A stretch of DNA of 64,000 bases from Smittia aterrima. Taxonomy: Eukaryota > Arthropoda > Insecta > Diptera > Chironomidae. Positions 10,262-20,400 of this stretch are shown here, in pieces. A program made the position numbers and the translations under genes. Position 1 is the stretch's first letter; the number at the start of each line of letters is the position of its first letter. The stretch is from assembly GCA_033063855.1 (NCBI GenBank), contig CP093831.1, forward strand, positions 3,906,001-3,970,000. The letters are read 5' to 3'. The notes beneath the pieces are model-generated. The model had not been told where the DNA came from, ran no database searches, and saw only the letters and a program-made list of their open reading frames with translations.

Positions 10262-11278
10262 TTATAAGTCAAAGCCAGAGTTTTCATGACCGCAAATCCA
10301 CAAAAGAAATTGTTTGAATATTTCCGCATCAATTTCTTGAATGACGAATGCATTTGGTTTCTCAGTTTTCTTGTGGTCGATAATCATCTGACCGCGAGCA
10401 TGATTTCCAGCCAGTTCAACCGTCACATGACATTCTTCCATCGTTTTTATCATCTTGGGAATGAGAAAAGAGCAAACAGCATATGCATCGCACGGAATAA
10501 ATCTGTTCTTGATCTTCAGATTATTTTCAACTGGATCCATGAAGTTCGTGATCGCATTTGAGTTGCTTGATAAAATATTTTCTCGCCATTCTTTCAACGG
10601 CATTGCTTTGCTTGCTTCTGTGCAAGCCTCCCAAGGATAAATGTAGACTGGACATTGAGTTTCAGCCAACACAATATGAGCTGCTTCTGGATCGGCCCAG
10701 AAATTAAATTCAGCACATCTCGTCGTGTTGCCACGTCCAAAAATGTTCCCTCCCATGATCCACAAACTTTTAATTTTTTGCGAGATGTTCGGATAGAGTT
10801 TGTACAGCAAAGCGATGTTCGTAAGTGGGCCAATCGCAAACACTATTATCTCATTTGCGCTCTGAAAAAGTTCAATGTTCTCAACTTAATCAAACAAACT
10901 TAAACTCATTCTTACTTCCTCTATCATTTCTTTCAAAGCTTCCACAGCGTGTTTCTTCTGAAGAAGATCTAAACTTGGCTTCTCTTTGTAGATATCAGCC
11001 ATTCCATCGACACCATGGAACTTGGTGTAGGTTCGTTGATGAACTAATGCACTACTGGCGCCCATGAACACAGGAATGTCCATTCGATCGAGTCTTTCCA
11101 AAATCATCAAACTATTTTGACTTCCATGTTGAACCGAAGTATTTCCATCGACTGTCGTGATTCCTTTAATTTTAATATTGAATTTTTCCTCACTTTTCAG
11201 CAATGAGATAATCGCCCAAGCGTCATCGACCCCTGGGTCGCAATCGATTATTACAGGAGTCACTTTAGTTGAGCTCAT
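10262..11278 (-). CDS. Nucleoside hydrolase, tandem copy A
   Basis: Two exons, 11278-10916 and 10861-10262, with a 54-bp intron give 320 residues, the normal family length. It belongs to the inosine-uridine-preferring nucleoside hydrolase family, which splits the N-glycosidic bond of ribonucleosides to ribose and free base. The calcium-binding DxDxxxDD motif is IDCDPGVDDAWAI (Asp12, 14, 18, 19). Other family marks are HGVDG, AIGPLTNIA and NFWADPEAAHIV. In the C-terminal motif (PCDAY) a Cys stands at about residue 245 where classical protozoan enzymes have the catalytic His, next to the metal-binding Asp246. No signal peptide is seen from this ATG, so a cytosolic salvage enzyme is likely. Its closest relative is copy B (about 91 percent identity in exon 2, counted by eye). 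Confidence 0.95.
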
Positions 11279-11514
11279 TATAGTTGGAAAGCTGATTTGA
11301 AACTGAAACTTATAAACTAAAACTTGACGCGTCACGAAAAAAAAAACAAGAAAATAATTTTTCCAGTGGATAAGGTTTTACTTTGTGTCAGATAAGATTG
11401 TTCGCCTTGGCTAAGCAAATATGAAGGTTAGAGTCGAGGACAATAACTGTTCTGCTTTGATGCAAGGTTCGGGAAAAATAATTAGGTCAATTTGAACATT
11501 AAATGTGCAACATT
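11279..11514 (-). promoter_or_regulatory. Promoter region of nucleoside hydrolase A with GATA motifs
   Basis: Within the short spacer to copy B, two GATA-factor-type sites, gtGGATAAGg near 11367-11375 and caGATAAGat near 11390-11397, lie ~90-120 bases upstream of the start codon. The same block, slightly changed, lies upstream of copy B (near 12597-12630), where the second site reads GATTAG. A CTTATC also occurs just upstream of copy C near 13743. GATA factors drive gut and fat-body genes in insects. The motifs are seen; their use is inferred. Confidence 0.45.
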
Positions 11515-12537
11515 TTATAAGTCAAAGCCAGAGTTTTCATGATCGCAAATCCACAAAAGAAATTGTTTGAATATTTCCGCATCAATTTCTCGAATGACAA
11601 ATGCGTTTGGTTTTTCATTTTTCATGTGATCGACAATCATCTGACCGCGAGTGTGATTTCCAGCTAGTTCAACTGTGACGTGACATTCTTCCATCGTTTT
11701 TATCATCTTGGGAATGAGAAAAGAGCAAACGGTATAGGCATCGCACGGAATAAATCTCCACTTGATCTTCAAGTTATTCTCAACTGGATCCATAAAGTTC
11801 GTGATCGCATTTGAGTTGCTTGATAAAATATCTTCTCGCCATTCTTTCAAAGGCATTGCTTTGCTTGCATCTGTACACGTTTCCCAAGGAAAAATGTAGA
11901 CTGGACATTGAGTTTCAGCCAACACAATGTGAGCCGCTTCTGGATCGCACCAGAAATTAAATTCAGCACATTTTGACTGGTTGCCCTCTCCATAAATGTT
12001 TCCTCCCATGATCCACAAACTTTTAATTTTTTGCGAGATGTTCGGATAAAGTTTGTAAAGCAAAGCGATGTTCGTAAGTGGGCCAATCGCAAATACTATT
12101 ATCTCATTTGCGCTCTGGAAAGTTCAATGTTCTCAATTTTTAATCTATTAAAGGCGAAACATTCTTACTTCTTCAATCATTTCTTTCAAAGCTTCAACAG
12201 CGATTTTCTTTTGTAGAAGCTCTAAGCTCGGTTTCTCTTTGTAAACATCAGACATCCCATCGACACCATGGAACTCAGGATAATATTGTGGACGAATTAG
12301 AGCACTGCTTGCGCCCATGAACACAGGAACGTCCATTCGATCGAATCTTTCCAAAATCATCAAACTATTTTGACTTCCATGATGAGCAGAAGTATTTCCA
12401 TCGACTGTCGTGATTCCTTTAATTTTGATATTGAATTTTTCCTCACTTTTCAGCAGTGAGATAATCGCCCAAGCGTCATCGACCCCTGGGTCGCAATCGA
12501 TGATTACAGGAGTAACTTTTGGCGAGCTCATTATCAT
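11515..12537 (-). CDS. Nucleoside hydrolase, tandem copy B
   Basis: Two exons, 12537-12169 and 12114-11515, are joined by a 54-bp intron at exactly the same place as in copy A. They give 322 residues from the first ATG, or 320 from the in-frame ATG at 12531 that aligns with the start of copy A. All family motifs are intact: IDCDPGVDDAWAI, HGVDGMSD, AIGPLTNIA, NFWCDPEAAH and PCDAY. It differs from copy A mostly at scattered surface-type positions (for example GNIYGEGNQSK against GNIFGRGNTTR), so both look like working genes. The duplicated block extends past the stop codon into ATTAAATGTGCA. No AATAAA is visible within ~80 bases downstream, so its 3' end formation is unclear. Confidence 0.95.
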
Positions 12538-12710
12538 AGAAAAGCCGAACTTGAACTGAAACTTGTAAATTCAAACTTGTTGCGTATCAATAAAGTGGAT
12601 AAGATTTTACTTTGTGTCAGATTAGATTGTTCGCAAAACAAATACAAGAATTATCATTATCAAAAAAAAACTCTTCAAGATTGTTCGTCTTGGCTAATCA
12701 AATATGAAAG

Positions 12711-13718
12711 TTAAAACTTGAAGTTCGAGTCTGAGTGGTTACAAACCCAAAGCATAAACTTTTTAAACATTTCGACATCAATTTTCTCGATGACAAAGGC
12801 ATTTGTCTCACTGCGTTTGAGATGATCGATAATCATTTGTCCTCGAGTGTGGCTTCCAGCGAGTTCGATCGTTACGTGATGCTTCGTCATCTTCTCTATC
12901 ATTTTCGGATAAATGAAACAGCAAGCGAGGAGGTTATCGCAAGGCGTCCAATTTGGAAGGACATTGAAATAAGCTTTGATCTCGATAGGATCGAGTAGTT
13001 TTGTGTAAGGATTTTGATTTTTCGCAAGCTCTGCCATGCGCCAAGAGTCAAATGGCAATGAGTGTCCTGCTTCGATGCAAGGTTCCCAAGGGAAAATGTA
13101 AATAGGACACTCGGATTCCGCTAGAACGATGTGAGCTGCCTCAGGATCAGACCAAAAATTGAATTCTCCGCAACGTGTTATGTTGCCAACGCCCAAATGA
13201 TTTCCTCCCATTATCCAAAGGCCAGAGATTTTCTTTGAAATTCCAGGAAATAGTTTGTAGAGCATTCCAATGTTTGTCAAAGGGCCAACGGCGAGAATTG
13301 TGATGTCGTTGGGATTCTAATAAAAGAAAATTAAGAAAAATTCTTCGGAATCATTCAAATATTTCACCTCATCGATGTAATCTTTCAAGGCCATCACTGC
13401 ATGTTTCGTCTGGATCAAGTCACTGCTCGGCTTCTCATTATAAATCATTCCAAAGCCATCAACTCCATGAAATGGCTCATAACTCTCGAAGTTCTTTATC
13501 AAGGCACTCTCAGCGCCTTTAAATACAGGAACGTCATCTATTCGCTCAAGTGTTTGTAAAACAAGTAAACTATTTAGAGCAGAATGATCGACAGACGTAT
13601 TCCCATCGACGCAAGTAATTGCAATCACTTTATAATTTGATTTCTCTTCCGCTCGTAGCAGAGAAATGATTGCCCAAGCATCATCGTTTCCAGTGTCACA
13701 ATCCACAATTACTTTCAT
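12711..13718 (-). CDS. Nucleoside hydrolase, tandem copy C
   Basis: Two exons, 13718-13368 and 13316-12711, with a 51-bp intron at the same position as in A and B give 318 residues. It is the most divergent of the three: the metal motif is VDCDTGNDDAWAI (Thr and Asn where A and B have Pro and Val), followed by HGVDGFGMIYNE, AVGPLTNIG, NFWSDPEAAHIV and WTPCDNLLACC. The last motif keeps Cys in place of the classical catalytic His. It is probably the older gene from which the A/B ancestor arose, since it lies at the upstream end and shares exon structure. The likely role is nucleoside salvage in the cytosol. The substrate preference may differ from A and B because residues around the metal site differ. 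Confidence 0.95.
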
Positions 13719-14444
13719 GCTTCACACAAACTATACCTGCGACTTATCATAAGAAACTCTAGACACGAACTGAGGAAGAAACAAAAATTTTTGAGTTCCC
13801 CCACACAAAAGAAAATATTGGAAAGAAGATTACGAAAAAACAGCTGTTTCTCCGCTAAAAAGTATTTTCATGTTTCTTGAAATATTTTTTGAAGTCGCAT
13901 GATCGTCTGGCAGCTTCAAAATTCTTTTCAAATTAAAAATTCTCAACGATTGATGAGGAAACATATTTTTTGCAAGCGTTGGACATGAGACGTCATTAAT
14001 ATTTTGTGTGAACAAATTGCAGTGAAATATCGGAAATTATTTTGACTTCCGGCACATGTTATCAACGATTGCGCTCTTTGCTGTTCTTACATCTACTTCT
14101 TCTGAAATAAGTTAACAAACTTACAAGTCAGCAATGTTGATGACAACTTGAGACATTTTAAATGAAAAATGCGACGAGGAAAATAAGATTTCACCAAAAC
14201 AATTAATCGAGACGGATTTGTCGTTTCAACTTTTAATTTTGTTGTTGAAATCCTGATTGATGTTAAGAGAAATTGCAAAAAAATAATTAAAAACTCAATT
14301 AATTGAAGATTCCGTTACAGGAAATAAAATTTATTATTTCTCCAAACAACGAGAGGTCTCTCATAAAGCTCGAAGCCTTTCCAATACATTTATATCGATA
14401 ATAATTTCATTAAGCTATGGCAGTGATTAATTTGTTTTAGCTTG
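13719..14444. other. Spacer: promoter of hydrolase C and 3'UTR of the GABA receptor gene
   Basis: No gene is seen. TTTATT at 14330-14335 reads AATAAA on the minus strand and is the likely polyadenylation signal of the CG8916-like gene, whose stop lies at 14447-14445. That makes a 3'UTR of roughly 110 bases. A CTTATC (GATA-type) lies just upstream of hydrolase C, near 13743. Confidence 0.55.
14330..14335 (-). terminator. Polyadenylation signal of the CG8916-like gene
   Basis: AATAAA on the minus strand, about 110 bases beyond the stop codon. It is the only such hexamer close downstream. Confidence 0.55.
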
Positions 14445-17400
14445 TTATTTAGGATGAAAGTCAACCGAATGAGTCCAATGGAAATAATCGTGGTAGTAAA
14501 GAAAAAGCCAATAAAGAACGTTGAGAATTCCAAAGGAAGCTGCAAAAGGAAATTGATTAGGTCGTTGAACAAGGAAATATCTGTCGCAATGATAATCAAA
14601 TTCTGAGCTTTCTTTCTCACCTGGAAAAATGACTCTCGCCACTCTATCAATCAATGACACCGAGTTCACGTGCTTCTTCGGACCAGATGTTGCTTCTCTC
14701 AATCGTTGCTTGCGAAATTCATCGTTTCCAACGAAGCAAAGCCAAAACTGTTTGTAAACAAATAAAATTCAATCCTGAAAGAGCTTTTCTCTCACGAACG
14801 GATTCTTTACCTGTTTCCAAATTGGTTTTCTCGGCGGCTCTGTCTGAGTTGTTCTTTCCATTGTTGACATGTGCGAACCTGACGCGGATGGATTATAAGC
14901 TTCAGTTGCTTCGTTGTAAATAGGACAAATCATTGAGTTCTTCAAGCGGTTGTTCAAGTTCAAAAGTCTTTGCGGTGAGTCGCGTGTAGAAATCAATGAA
15001 TTGTTTAGTTGTCCTCCGATTTCTTCAACCTCCTCCATATTCTCCCATTCATCGTCATCATCAGAAATTGGAATTTCTCCGCTACCAACTTTCGTAAAAT
15101 AATGAACGCCTGCAAACTCGAGAAGCGTGGCAATGCAGTAAAAGAAACTCATCAAGAGAAACCAATCAAGAGCTGTTGCGTAACGAACTTTGGGCAAATC
15201 AGTTCTTGAGTCAAGAGAGATCGTTGATAACGTTAAAACAGTTGTGATACAAAGGCCGACACGGTCACTTGTTGCTTCACGATGAATCCAGAAGGAAACC
15301 CAAGACAAGATTACAATCAAGATGCACGGCACATAAACCTTGAAGAGAAAATAAAATCATCATCTTCCTCATTAAATATTAAACTCTCATTAAGTGCCTG
15401 GATCAAGAAATATCCTGTATGACGCTGGAGGTTGAATGAAACTTGAAGTGTCGAGAAATCACCTTCTCGTCTAGTGAATGTAAGATTCTGTTGCCGAAAA
15501 CTTATTAAATCAAACTGACTAAAGAACGAGATGAGAATGACTTTGAAGAAATATTTTTTTTTTCCTTAAAGACATGACCAACCTCAGAGCTAAATTCGGT
15601 TCAAAGTTCACGCTTGTGTTTGTCTGCCATTGATATACAAGCTCCTTGTTTGTGTAGGCGTCTTGTGAGTGCCATAAAAAGAAATCAAATCGTTAGCTTC
15701 ATGAAACTCGATAAAATATAACTCACAGCTTCCGAGAATCAAAGGACAACTCTGTCGGTCCATCGGAAAGTTCCTCAATTGCATTGGACACGATGCTCGG
15801 ATAGTTAGCCTTGAAAGTTTTTTTTTATTAAGAAAAGGGTTTCTTTATCGTGTGATAACAGATGATACTGAAATGAGCGGTTCACATTCTTTTCCGGCAG
15901 CAACTCAAGTTTCCGAGTGAAAAATGAAAAAAATCATGGAAATGTCAAGAAATGAAATTTCCTTAAAAGTCTCTCAACAAACTCAAGAGTTTCCATTTCC
16001 ACTTTGAGAAATATTGTAGGTCATGAAAAGCGTGAGCTATCGATTTCCGACGAATGAAGCTTGAGCTTTCATTTAAAGCTTTCCGAGAATGTTCGACCGC
16101 TCAGTCAGCTATCTTATTACTACGTCTTGTTCTTTGATACCTCATCGAATACAGAATGTCTCCATTGTCTGACAATCTCAAAAGCTTATTTGGAACCGTA
16201 ATTGTGTGGATGTGAGACTTCTTCGCATTATAGAAATATGTGTCTGGCTAGAGATAGCGAAGAGTAATTTAATAATTGACGAAAAAATAGAACAAGCAAA
16301 GAAAAAAGCTTTTAATGAACAAACTTACTTTCCACATTCGCTCGAGCATCTGTTAAACGATGGCAAACAAGGGACAGCAAATGAATTAAAATGACATTTC
16401 AAGGGATTTGATTTTGGTCTCACTTTAATGCTTAGTGATAAGCTTTTAATTGGCGATTTGAAGCTTAATCTTTTATCTCTCCAGTACTGTCGGAAGTAGC
16501 AGTCCATTGAATAATCCTGAAGAGTCGAGATTCAATTGAAATTCCTTCTTCTCAACATGTCTGACTAGTTCCACTCACCATATCTAACTCGCTGACGGGA
16601 CCCATGGATCTTATCAAAATATTTGTTTTCACAATTGTTGGAACGCCTGCGAAAAGAATCAGCACTATCAGCGATGAGATGAAAGAGAATATTTGACTTT
16701 TATATCGATTTCGAAAACATCCTGAATAGTCGGAAGTCTATATTTTGCTCTTGATGAGAATTTTTAATAGAAAAAAAGCGATTTTTCAATCGTTATTGAT
16801 AAATTTCGAAGCGACAATCGTAAAAACACATTTGGAAGTTTTGAAGAAATAAACTTAGTCAGCAATTTAAAGTAACTCGTGCAGACAGCGAAGAGGAAAA
16901 AACATTTTAATTGAAACTTGCCAGCCGCAGTTTAAAAGTTTCCACTTCCAATAAAAAATTAGATTCAGAGGAATTGCTTTAAATTTTGTCAAAACTCAAA
17001 TGAAATTACAATCCCTGAACTCTCTCGCATGTTGCAAACTTAATTTTGAGTTGTACCAACATGTTGCACAGTTTTGCATTTTTTTGTTTTGTGATTGTTT
17101 TGTCGCTCTGCGGTGTCATGAAATTCGATTTAAAGTTGTTCAGTAAACATTTTCAAAGCGAACCGGATGAAAATCAATAAAATTGTCATCATGTCAAGTG
17201 GATGAGTCGGGAGAGGATAAAAGTGATTTGATTTTCAGATTTTTTTCCACCGACTGGGAAGATGGAAAGGTCAAAAATGGAGATAAATTCCATCATTATT
17301 GTCCGATAAGCCGTTCAGGATGCTAAAGTTAATCACAAAGCTCATCAATAAATGGATAGAACTCTAATTGAACCTTGTCCGTGCGTAGGCAATTGAGAAT

Positions 17401-20400
17401 TTTCGTAGCTCATCAAAAGGTTCTCCAACACTAAGCTGATGTTCCGACTAACTTGTTTTCGATCCGACAAAGTCGACGATCGAATTTTCCGACTTTTATC
17501 GCTTCTATTAAGCTTCTCTTCCTCCTCTTCATCGTCCTCATTGATGCCTTTGACGTGGCTGTAAATGTAATAGCGGTCTTTTGTTTTTGTCTTCTCATCG
17601 GGCGACAATGATGGCTTGTAATGAAGCTGTTCGGCAGGAGGTTTTCGTTGAGGCGCGGGCTCATAGAAACCACTTGATGTCGTTGATAATATGTCAGTTA
17701 AGTTGTAAACTCGTCTTCCATTTCGATTGTCATCGTCGCTGTCATCACTTTCCTCGCTTTTGCTGCTGTTGAAGAATGAAACACAAACAAAAAAAGCGAG
17801 GCAAGAGAGTTAAAAATGATGCTAATATATTTTAAATGATATGGGACGAGAAGCAGTGAGTTCAATTGAACAAGACGTTAAAAGAGTCTCAAAATTTTTA
17901 GTATTTCTCATCTTCAAGTCTTCCATCATTGAAGTCAACGTCTCAATGTTTGTTCACACATGTAACATGTTTCCGCATATTTTACTTCGATGCAAGTTGT
18001 TCCGAAGCACTCAGACGCTCTCGTCATGTTCTTATCGAATAACAAAATGTCTCAGCGATGATAATGGGATTTCTTCGGAGCGTTAATGATTCTCATCGAG
18101 ATTTAAAAACTTTTCATGATATGCTTAGATGGAGAGTCTGAGAGTAAAGAAGATTTTAATAAGTTGATGATAACCTTTTGAGTCATCTCACTGGAGTTTC
18201 CAAGTATTGTCGAGATAAAATTGCGTTCCTCATCTCCTCTTCTTCCTTCGATTCAAAATCAACATTGATTAAGTCTCGAAAACAAGTCGAGAGAGCTCAT
18301 TTCGTGATTAAAAGTCAAGGAGTAAAGTAACGTGTTTGCGCTCGAAATGAAAGTGATTGCAAGGTAATTAGACAATGGCACGTAAATGGGATTACAGAGA
18401 GTTTTAAAAAGTGTCTTGTCAGGTGTCTTCCGTTATTACTAATCGCAGCTTGGTGCCGAGGGGAGAGGATTGAAGCAGAGTGCGGCTTCATCGAGACAAC
18501 AGATCGAGGCTTGCAATGTGAATTTAACAACATCTTTACTGTCGACTCAACTGAGTTTGTGATAACCGAGACGAATCGATTGATCGATGCTGTTTCATTT
18601 CGTCAATCTGAGTTGTTTGCGGTGCCAGCTGATCTATTTCACAAGTTCTCACAGTTAAAACATCTCGACGTTGAATTGACGGAGTTAAAGCAGATTTCCG
18701 CAGAGAACTTTCAGAATGCAAATTCGTTGAAATATTTTCTTGCAAGGTTCAATGAGATTCAAGAAATCAAAAGCAAAACGTTCGTATCATGCCCGCTCTT
18801 AAAGTTCCTCGTTTTGCAGTACAACCAGATTGCTAATATTGAATTCAACGCGTTCGACGGTCTTTCAAATCTTGAAGCTCTTTATCTCGACTATAACAAG
18901 TTGAAAACTCTGCCTCAAGGAACTCTAAATCCTCTCACATCTCTCATACATTTCTCCATGGCCTACAATAATCTTACGAGCGTTCCCGACAATTTATTCG
19001 CCAACTGCGACAGGCTTGAGACTTTGAACCTCGGGCATAATCAACTGACGTCATTCAATGGAAATCAGTTTGTTTACATGCCGAACTTAGAGAAGGTTCA
19101 AATTGATCACAATCAAATCGCGAATCTCAGTTTTAGAGATTGCAAGTCAACTGAAATCATTGCCGACAAGAATAAAATTGAATCAGTGGAATTAAATAAG
19201 TGGACGAGAGTTGTGTCTGCTTGGGGAAATCCTATCAAAAAGTTTTCTCTTCACGAACATTATGGAACTGGACGACATTACAACTTCTCGTTCACACAAG
19301 TAAACGAAATCACTTTCTTCGTCAACGAGAATTGCTGCACAAAAGAGAACTTGGAAAACTTTTACATTCTAACTCAATCATTTGGTGATTTGAGTGAGAA
19401 ACGTTTTGATGTCAACGACTGGCGATGTGAATTTTTGAAAACCATCGGATATGAGACGAATCAAGGACTCGTTGTGAACAACGTCTGCAAAAAGCTTTCA
19501 CAAACGTCTGTAACTGAGCCAACTGAGCTGGAAGAGGAGACCACAGGATGGACATATACGAAACCAATCAGAACGACACTTCAGCCACGTTCTCGAATCT
19601 TCAATCAAGAAGATTTCATTGAAAGTGACGAAAGTCCAACAACAGTAAAACCAAGGGAATCGATGGAAGATCTCTCACTTTCCAATAACATTTTCACCGG
19701 ATTGAACATTGAAACATTATCAGAAAGTCGAACGACGACTGAAGCAAACGGTGATTCAGCATTTGTTCAAGAAATATTCCCAACAACAACTGAAGAGTCA
19801 TACGAGAAGAAATGTGAGAAAGGAATCTTGAAGACGGTTAAGACAAAAGTTTCAGGTTGGAAAGACAAAGTCGTCAGGAAATGGAATGACTGGGTTGGTT
19901 AATACAACTCACCTGAACAATTCCGGCTGGTCGTAGTTACCGTAAAATCTCGTATCATTCTCAGCTGCCATTTCAATTGCTTTCCTAATCAACTCGATGT
20001 CGTTCGCTTGTTGAGCATCTGACCGCAACAATGTTGAACTGGAAAAAAAATGTCAAATAAAAGTTAGTTCAGATGTTGAGTTTACACTTCATTATTGCAA
20101 ATCAAGACAGCTTGTAATAACATTTAGTCAGTTTTGATTGCTTTTCCTTAATCTCTGAGATTGTTAATAGAAACTCTAAAGTTTTCATTGCCTTCGAGCT
20201 TCCGAATGCAATCTTCCAAACTCCTATTATCTAAATTGCTTCTCAAGTGTCTGAAAGGTTGTAAAACTTTTCAAAAGCTCTTGTTGACTACTCAGCAGCG
20301 AACTAAATTGACAGGAAATGACAAAACTTTAAGTAAGAGAGCAAAAGTTTGAGCTCAAAAGATGACACGTCGCGTCGTAATTCTCGTGACGTTCCTCATC

